This document shows positions 47,142 through 51,503 of a stretch of DNA of 51,503 nt, in pieces; within the stretch, counting starts at the first letter, position 1, and each line of letters opens with the position of its first letter. Below the pieces are notes generated by a model, which worked only from the letters and a program-made list of their open reading frames with translations, had not been told where the DNA came from and did no database searches. Position numbers and translations under genes: made by a program. Source of the stretch: Streptomyces albidoflavus (GTDB taxonomy: Bacteria; Actinomycetota; Actinomycetes; Streptomycetales; Streptomycetaceae); contig NZ_JOII01000036.1 of assembly GCF_000719955.1 (NCBI RefSeq), positions 1 to 51,503 of the forward strand. The letters run 5' to 3'.

Positions 47142-49304
47142 TCAGCCCTCCACGGCCAGGACCAGCGGCAACACCGCCTGCGCCCCGGCCCGCCGGAGCA
47201 GCCGCGCCGAGACCGCCAGCGTCCACCCGCTCTCCGTGGTGTCGTCCACCAGCAGCACCGGACCCGGCGTCGCCGCCAGCGCCCCGGCCAGCTCCGCGGG
47301 CACCGTCAGCGCCCCCTCCAACGCGCGCAGCCGCTGGGCGCTGTTGCTCCGCGACGGCATCCGCTCCGCCGCCTCCGGCGTCAGCTCCAGCGAACCGAGC
47401 AGCGGCATCCGCCCGATCTCGGCGATCCGCGCACCGAGCGCGCCGACCAGCCGCGGCCGGCGACGCGAAGGCACCGTCACCACCCCCACCGGGCGCGCCG
47501 GGGCGCCCGCGTCACCCGACGCCCAGCCCCCGGGACCCTTCGCCCAGTCGGCCAGCACCCCGACCACCGCACGCGTCACCTCCTCGGACACCGGCTCGTC
47601 CGGAGCGTCCGGGGCCAGCAGGGGACGGAGCCTGTTCCCCCAGCCGATGTCCGAGAGGCGGCCCAGTGCCCGGCCCGGCGCGGCCTGCTCGCCCGGCGGA
47701 ATGCGCCCCTTCAGGTCCAGGCCGACGGAGGCGAGCCCGGTGGGCCACATCCGGCGGGGCTCCACCTCCACACCCGCCCGGCGCAGCTCGCCGGTGGCCG
47801 CCTCCAGCGAGGTGGTGGAGACGTCCCCGCCGAACCGGGGGCCCGCGCAGTTGTCGCAGCGGCCGCAGGGCGCCGCCTCCTCGTCGTCCAGCAGCCGGCG
47901 CAGGAACTCCATCCGGCACCCGCCGGTCCCCGCGTACTCACGCATCGCCTGCTGCTCCGCCGCCCGCTGCTTCGCTACCCAGGCGTACCGCTCGCTGTCG
48001 TACGACCACGGCTCGCCGGTCGACACCCAGCCGCCGCGCACCCGGCGTACCGCCCCGTCCACGTCCAGGACCTTCAGCATCGTCTCCAGCCGGGACCGGC
48101 GCAGCTCCACCAGAGGCTCCAGTGCCGGCAGCGAGAGCGGCCGCTCGGCCGCCGCCAGCACGTCGAGGGTGCGGCGCACCTGCTCCTCCGGCGGGAAGGC
48201 CAGCGAGGCGAAGTACGTCCAGATCGCCTCGTCCTCCCGGCCGGGCAGCAGCAGCACCTCGGCGTGGTCCACGCCGCGTCCGGCGCGGCCGACCTGCTGG
48301 TAGTAGGCGATGGGAGAGGACGGCGAGCCGAGATGGACGACGAAGCCGAGGTCCGGCTTGTCGAACCCCATCCCCAGTGCGGAGGTGGCGACGAGCGCCT
48401 TCACCCGGTTCGCCAGGAGATCGTCCTCCGCCTGCTGGCGGTCGGCGTTCTCGGTCCGGCCCGTGTACGAGGCGACGGTGTGGCCCCGCTGGCGCAGGAA
48501 GGCGGTGACCTCCTCGGCGGTGGCGACCGTCAGCGTGTAGATGATCCCCGACCCCGGCAACTCGTCGAGGTGCTCGGCCAGCCACGCCAGCCGGTGTGCC
48601 GAGTCGGGCAGCCGCAGCACACCGAGGCTGAGGCTCTCCCGGTCCAGCGGCCCGCGCAGCACCAGCGCGTCCGAGCCCGAACCGGTGCCCAGTTGCTCGG
48701 CGACGTCGGCCGTCACCCGGGCGTTGGCCGTCGCCGTGGTGGCGAGGACCGGGACGCCCGCCGGCAGCTCCGCCAGCATGGAACGCAGCCGCCGGTAGTC
48801 CGGCCGGAAGTCGTGGCCCCAGTCCGAGATGCAGTGCGCCTCGTCCACCACCAGCAGCCCGGTGGCGGCCGAGAGCTTCGGCAGGACGTTGTCCCGGAAG
48901 TCCGGGTTGTTGAGCCGCTCGGGGCTGACCAGCAGGACGTCCACCTCGCCCGCCGCGACCTGGGCCTGGACCTCGTCCCACTCCTCGGGATTGGCCGAGT
49001 TGATGGTGCGCGCGGAGATCCCCGCGCGGGCGGCCGCCTCGACCTGGTTGCGCATGAGGGCCAGCAGCGGTGAGACGATCACCGTCGGCCCGGCGCCCCG
49101 GGCCCGCAGCAGCGCCGTCGCCACGAAGTACACCGCCGACTTGCCCCAGCCCGTCCGCTGCACGACCAGCGCCCGGCGGCCCTCGGCGACCAGCGCCTCG
49201 ATGGCGAGCCACTGGTCCTCGCGCAGCCGGGCGGAGCCCGTCGGGTCGCCCACCAGCCGGGCGAGGACGGAGTCGGCCGTGGTCCGCAGCTCTTCGTTGC
49301 TCAT
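47142..49304 (-). CDS. recQ: RecQ-family DNA helicase with C-terminal phosphoribosyltransferase-like domain
   Basis: A 720-residue 3'-5' helicase. RecA-like domains carry Walker A QRTGWGKSAVYF, the DEAH box VVDEAHCISDWGHDFRPDYR and motif VI QQVGRAGRG. A zinc-binding segment (one Cys in GGCRMEF, then CGRCDNC) follows. Instead of a standard RQC-HRDC tail, the C-terminus (from about 560) ends in VLLVDDTTESGWTLAVSARLLRRAGA, which matches the PRPP-binding loop of type I phosphoribosyltransferases (as in ComF). The start is MSNEEL at 49304; an ATG three codons upstream (49313) is the alternative. A cluster of DnaA-type boxes lies immediately upstream. Confidence 0.9.
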   Translation of the reverse strand: MSNEELRTTADSVLARLVGDPTGSARLREDQWLAIEALVAEGRRALVVQRTGWGKSAVYFVATALLRARGAGPTVIVSPLLALMRNQVEAAARAGISARTINSANPEEWDEVQAQVAAGEVDVLLVSPERLNNPDFRDNVLPKLSAATGLLVVDEAHCISDWGHDFRPDYRRLRSMLAELPAGVPVLATTATANARVTADVAEQLGTGSGSDALVLRGPLDRESLSLGVLRLPDSAHRLAWLAEHLDELPGSGIIYTLTVATAEEVTAFLRQRGHTVASYTGRTENADRQQAEDDLLANRVKALVATSALGMGFDKPDLGFVVHLGSPSSPIAYYQQVGRAGRGVDHAEVLLLPGREDEAIWTYFASLAFPPEEQVRRTLDVLAAAERPLSLPALEPLVELRRSRLETMLKVLDVDGAVRRVRGGWVSTGEPWSYDSERYAWVAKQRAAEQQAMREYAGTGGCRMEFLRRLLDDEEAAPCGRCDNCAGPRFGGDVSTTSLEAATGELRRAGVEVEPRRMWPTGLASVGLDLKGRIPPGEQAAPGRALGRLSDIGWGNRLRPLLAPDAPDEPVSEEVTRAVVGVLADWAKGPGGWASGDAGAPARPVGVVTVPSRRRPRLVGALGARIAEIGRMPLLGSLELTPEAAERMPSRSNSAQRLRALEGALTVPAELAGALAATPGPVLLVDDTTESGWTLAVSARLLRRAGAQAVLPLVLAVEG

Positions 49305-49356
49305 GGCCTCCATGCAACCCGATGGGTCGGACAAACCGCGAACGGGCCCGGCCACC

Positions 49357-49425
49357 TGTGGACAACCACCCCGATGTGGACAACCCGGCACTTGTGGACA
49401 ACTCCGTCACCCGGCTCTGTCCACA
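49357..49425. promoter_or_regulatory. Array of four DnaA-type boxes
   Basis: TGTGGACAA (the complement of the perfect DnaA box TTGTCCACA) occurs at 49357-49365, 49375-49383 and 49393-49401, exactly 18 bp apart. A fourth in the opposite orientation, CTGTCCACA, is at 49417-49425. All lie in the divergent recQ-DUF4192 spacer. Confidence 0.8.
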
Positions 49426-49466
49426 GGCTCCAGCAGCCTCGCCGGAACCCGGCGAGAGTCGGCGGC

Positions 49467-50996
49467 ATGAGCGAACACACCAACACCACGCCCACCGATT
49501 CCGACGAGCCCGGCGTCACCGTCCGCACCCACACCGAGCTGGCCGACGCCCTGCCGTACCTCCTCGGCTTCCAGCCCGACGAGAGCCTCGTCCTCGTCGC
49601 CGTCCACGGATCCCGGGGCCGCTTCGGCGGCCGGGTCACGGTCGGCATCCCCACCGACCCCGCCGACTGGGCGGTGGTGGCGGACGCCGTCACCGACGCC
49701 CTCGTGACGGGCAGCACCCGCCGCCAGGGCCTGCCGGAGGGCATCGTGGCCTTCCTCTGCCGTGAACCCGGCCCCGGCGAGAACGGCACCACCGTCATGG
49801 AGTACCTCCGCCCCCTCGCCCAGCACGTCCGGCTGGCCGCCGGAGCACGCGACGTACCGGTGGTGGACGCCCTCTGCCTCTGCGACCACCGCTGCTGGTC
49901 GTACTGCTGCCCCGATCCGGCCTGCTGCCCACCGGAAGGGAACGCGCAGAAACCGCCGGGCACCTCCGCCGTCGCCGCGGCGGCGGCCTACGCGGGCATG
50001 ACCGTTCGCGGCAGCCTGCGCGCCATGCAACGCCGGCTGCTCCCGCCGGACGACGGCGGCGACCCGAGGTGGACCACCGCCCTCGACACGGCCTGCGCCA
50101 ACCTGCTGCCCCGGCTCGTGGACGAACGCGAGGCGGCGGAGGTCGCCGACCTGACCCTCACGACCACCGCCGACCTCCTCACCCGGCTCCACCGCCTGCC
50201 CCAGGTGCGGGACCTGAAGGCGGCCGACGCCTGCGACGACCGCGCGATCGGCATCGAGGAGGCAGCCACCGTCATCGTCGGCCTCCAGGACCGGGAAACG
50301 AGGGACCGCGCCGCCGAATGGATGGAGGGACCACTCGCCCCGCCCGCCCTGCGCCTCTGGCGCGCCCTCGCCCGCCGCTGCACCGGCGCCTACGACGAAT
50401 ACGCGGCCGCTCCGCTCGCCCTCGCCGGGTGGGTGGCCTGGTCCAGCGGCGACCGCACCGAGGCCCGCGTCGCCCTCGCCCTCGCACTGCGAGCCGACCC
50501 CGACTACCTCTTCGCCCTCCTCCTCCACCACGCCTGCGACGAGGGGCTGGCCGCCGAGTCGATCCGCCGCGTGCTGCGCAGGGCCGGGAAGGACCGGGGC
50601 CGTGAGGTGGTCGCTGGGGGAGCCGGAACGGCGGGGGAAGCGGATGCGCCCGGTTGGGGAGGAGGCGGGGAGGCCGAGGGAGCGTCCTCCTCGCGGCGGC
50701 GGAGGGTTCCGCTGCCCTCGGCGCTGAGGGCGGCTGGATGGCGGGGCGGGACGGCCGGTTTGGCTCGGCCCTCGGGGGCGGGAGGTCCGGCCGGCCGGGC
50801 GGGGAGGCCGGCGGGTGCTGGGCGGCCGCCTCTGCCTGTTCGCCCGCGGGGCGGGCGGCCTGGGGCTGGGCCGGGCGGGTCGCGGGCGCCGTACGGGGCG
50901 GGGCTCGGTCCGGGGCCGAGCGGACAGTTGCCGTTGCGGAGCTCCAGGCACGGTCGGCGGTCGCAGGGCGGGCGGGGGGCGAACGGGCGGGGGTAG
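49467..50996 (+). CDS. DUF4192 domain protein
   Basis: A 509-residue protein as read. DUF4192 occupies roughly residues 15-370: VTVRTHTELADALPYLLGFQPDESLVLVAVHGSRG, VVDALCLCDHRCWSYCCPDPACCP (Cys-rich), and a C-terminal helical part with ALAGWVAWSSGDRTEARVALALALRADPDY. After about residue 375 the sequence becomes Gly/Arg/Pro low complexity, and codon use shifts away from G/C-ending codons (from about 50600), so the true C-terminus may be elsewhere or a frameshift may exist. Family function is unknown. ATG at 49467. It diverges from recQ across the DnaA-box array. Confidence 0.75.
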   Translation: MSEHTNTTPTDSDEPGVTVRTHTELADALPYLLGFQPDESLVLVAVHGSRGRFGGRVTVGIPTDPADWAVVADAVTDALVTGSTRRQGLPEGIVAFLCREPGPGENGTTVMEYLRPLAQHVRLAAGARDVPVVDALCLCDHRCWSYCCPDPACCPPEGNAQKPPGTSAVAAAAAYAGMTVRGSLRAMQRRLLPPDDGGDPRWTTALDTACANLLPRLVDEREAAEVADLTLTTTADLLTRLHRLPQVRDLKAADACDDRAIGIEEAATVIVGLQDRETRDRAAEWMEGPLAPPALRLWRALARRCTGAYDEYAAAPLALAGWVAWSSGDRTEARVALALALRADPDYLFALLLHHACDEGLAAESIRRVLRRAGKDRGREVVAGGAGTAGEADAPGWGGGGEAEGASSSRRRRVPLPSALRAAGWRGGTAGLARPSGAGGPAGRAGRPAGAGRPPLPVRPRGGRPGAGPGGSRAPYGAGLGPGPSGQLPLRSSRHGRRSQGGRGANGRG

Positions 50997-51317
50997 CGGC
51001 TGGGGTGACGGGGCTGATGTCTGGGGGTGGGTGAGGGAGTGCTGGAGGGGGCTGGCTGAGGTGGGTTCCATGAAGGGGTGAGCAGGGGAGCTGGGTGCGA
51101 GGAGAGGGAGGGGCGGAGGAGAAGTGCCGGAAGAGGAGTGCTGGAGGAGAGCAGCCGACGGGCGTAACCAGACAGGGAGTGAGCGGAGAGCGGTCAGAGG
51201 GTGAGTGAGAGGAGCGAAGTGATGTAGCTGGGGGCGGTCGGCGGAGGCGGTCGGGCTGTGAGAGCTGGGCTGCTAGTGGTCGCCGGCTTCGGCGAGTCGA
51301 ACAGTGGACGCTGCGGT

Positions 51318-51350
51318 CGGCGTCGGGGTTGTCGCGCAGCCCCGACGCCG
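51318..51350. terminator. Hairpin near the right end
   Basis: A perfect 11-bp stem CGGCGTCGGGG/CCCCGACGCCG with an 11-nt loop. It could terminate a gene lying beyond the window. Confidence 0.5.
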
Positions 51351-51377
51351 GGTGCCGGGTAGGTGTGCCGGCTGAGC

Positions 51378-51405
51378 GCCGTGTGCCGTGTGCCGTGTGC
51401 CGTGT
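51378..51405. repeat. Heptamer tandem repeat GCCGTGT
   Basis: Four perfect 7-bp units plus a partial fifth. Confidence 0.85.
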
Positions 51406-51415
51406 GCCGTGCGCT

Positions 51416-51443
51416 GAGCGCTGAGCGCCGAGCGCCGAGCGCC
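51416..51443. repeat. Heptamer tandem repeat GAGCGCY
   Basis: Four 7-bp units, the first ending T and the others C, directly beyond the GCCGTGT array. Confidence 0.85.
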
Positions 51444-51493
51444 GAGCGAGTGTCGGCACGGTGTCGGCCCAGCGTCGAGGGGGTGGGGTGGGA

Positions 51494-51503
51494 GGGGGGG
51501 GGG
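51494..51503. other. Terminal poly-G run
   Basis: Ten consecutive G at the window edge. Poly-G tails are a known artefact of two-colour Illumina chemistry, and G-runs also break assemblies, so these bases are unreliable. Confidence 0.6.

Larger units (their letters stand above)
50997..51503. other. Non-coding, purine-rich right end with repeats
   Basis: I find no supportable gene in these last 507 bp. The plus strand is unusually G/A-rich from about 51030 to 51230. Two hairpins (51280-51295 and 51318-51350) and two heptamer arrays follow, and the window ends in ten G. Confidence 0.6.

Noticed and set aside
51260..51350. tRNA-like folding near the right end
   Set aside because: Two hairpins and a TCGAAC are present, but there is no acceptor stem, anticodon arm or T-arm in proper order.
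50272..51459. Minus-strand Pro-rich frame at the right end
   Set aside because: It passes through the heptamer repeats and lies antisense to DUF4192; its composition simply reflects the G-rich plus strand.
1..51503. CRISPR arrays, insertion sequences, integrases or prophage
   Set aside because: No regularly spaced repeats with unique spacers, no transposase or integrase motifs, and no attachment-site repeats were seen; the segment looks like conserved core chromosome.

Overview
The window looks like a core-chromosome segment of a Streptomyces species or close relative. The grounds are very high G+C with G/C-ending codons, GTG/TTG starts, and a gene order (gluABCD, a two-component pair, miaB, miaA, dapF, an rshA-like gene, hflX, siderophore synthetases, dinG/lexA, nrdRJ, rnhB, recQ) that I recall from Streptomyces chromosomes. 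It behaves like a whole assembly contig: the left end carries a Nextera transposase adapter (1-41), and the right end finishes in heptamer repeats and a run of ten G.

Layout. 42-3083 (minus): cysteine dioxygenase preceded by a 15-codon Cys-rich leader peptide with its own promoter and operator-like palindrome, then an FAD monooxygenase. 3210-6715 (minus): a complete glutamate ABC importer operon gluABCD with hairpins between its genes. 6994-10128: a response regulator/sensor kinase pair converging on a TAXI-type binding protein. 10218-18534 (mostly plus): tRNA modification (miaB, miaA), an extradiol-dioxygenase-like protein, a universal stress protein, an MT0933-type antitoxin-like protein, dapF and an RSH (p)ppGpp enzyme. 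18632-24464: secreted M1 peptidase, hflX with a sigma-R-type promoter, and two paralogous trypsin-like lipoproteins. 24726-31186: an NRPS-independent siderophore (NIS) cluster with an aminotransferase, two IucA/IucC synthetases and a GNAT. 31273-38284: dinG, lexA with an SOS box, nrdR-nrdJ with paired NrdR boxes. 38483-50996: housekeeping and hypothetical genes including a TerD protein, an ADP-ribosylglycohydrolase, rnhB, a recQ with a phosphoribosyltransferase-like C-terminus, and a DUF4192 gene. Between the last two lies a tight array of DnaA-type boxes.

How the genes work together. Most units are small operons. The best-defined regulatory logic is cysteine control of cysteine dioxygenase through the leader peptide, NrdR control of ribonucleotide reductase, LexA autoregulation, and probable thiol-stress control of hflX. 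Perfect hairpins separate many of the units. Several genes (miaB, the extradiol-like gene, dapF, the DUF4937 gene, the histidine phosphatase) have a TANNNT hexamer 6-7 nt before the start codon and look leaderless. The least explained parts are the siderophore cluster without a local hydroxylase, decarboxylase, transporter or iron box, the Cys-leader circuit on a catabolic gene, the DnaA-box array beside recQ, and the odd composition of both window ends.
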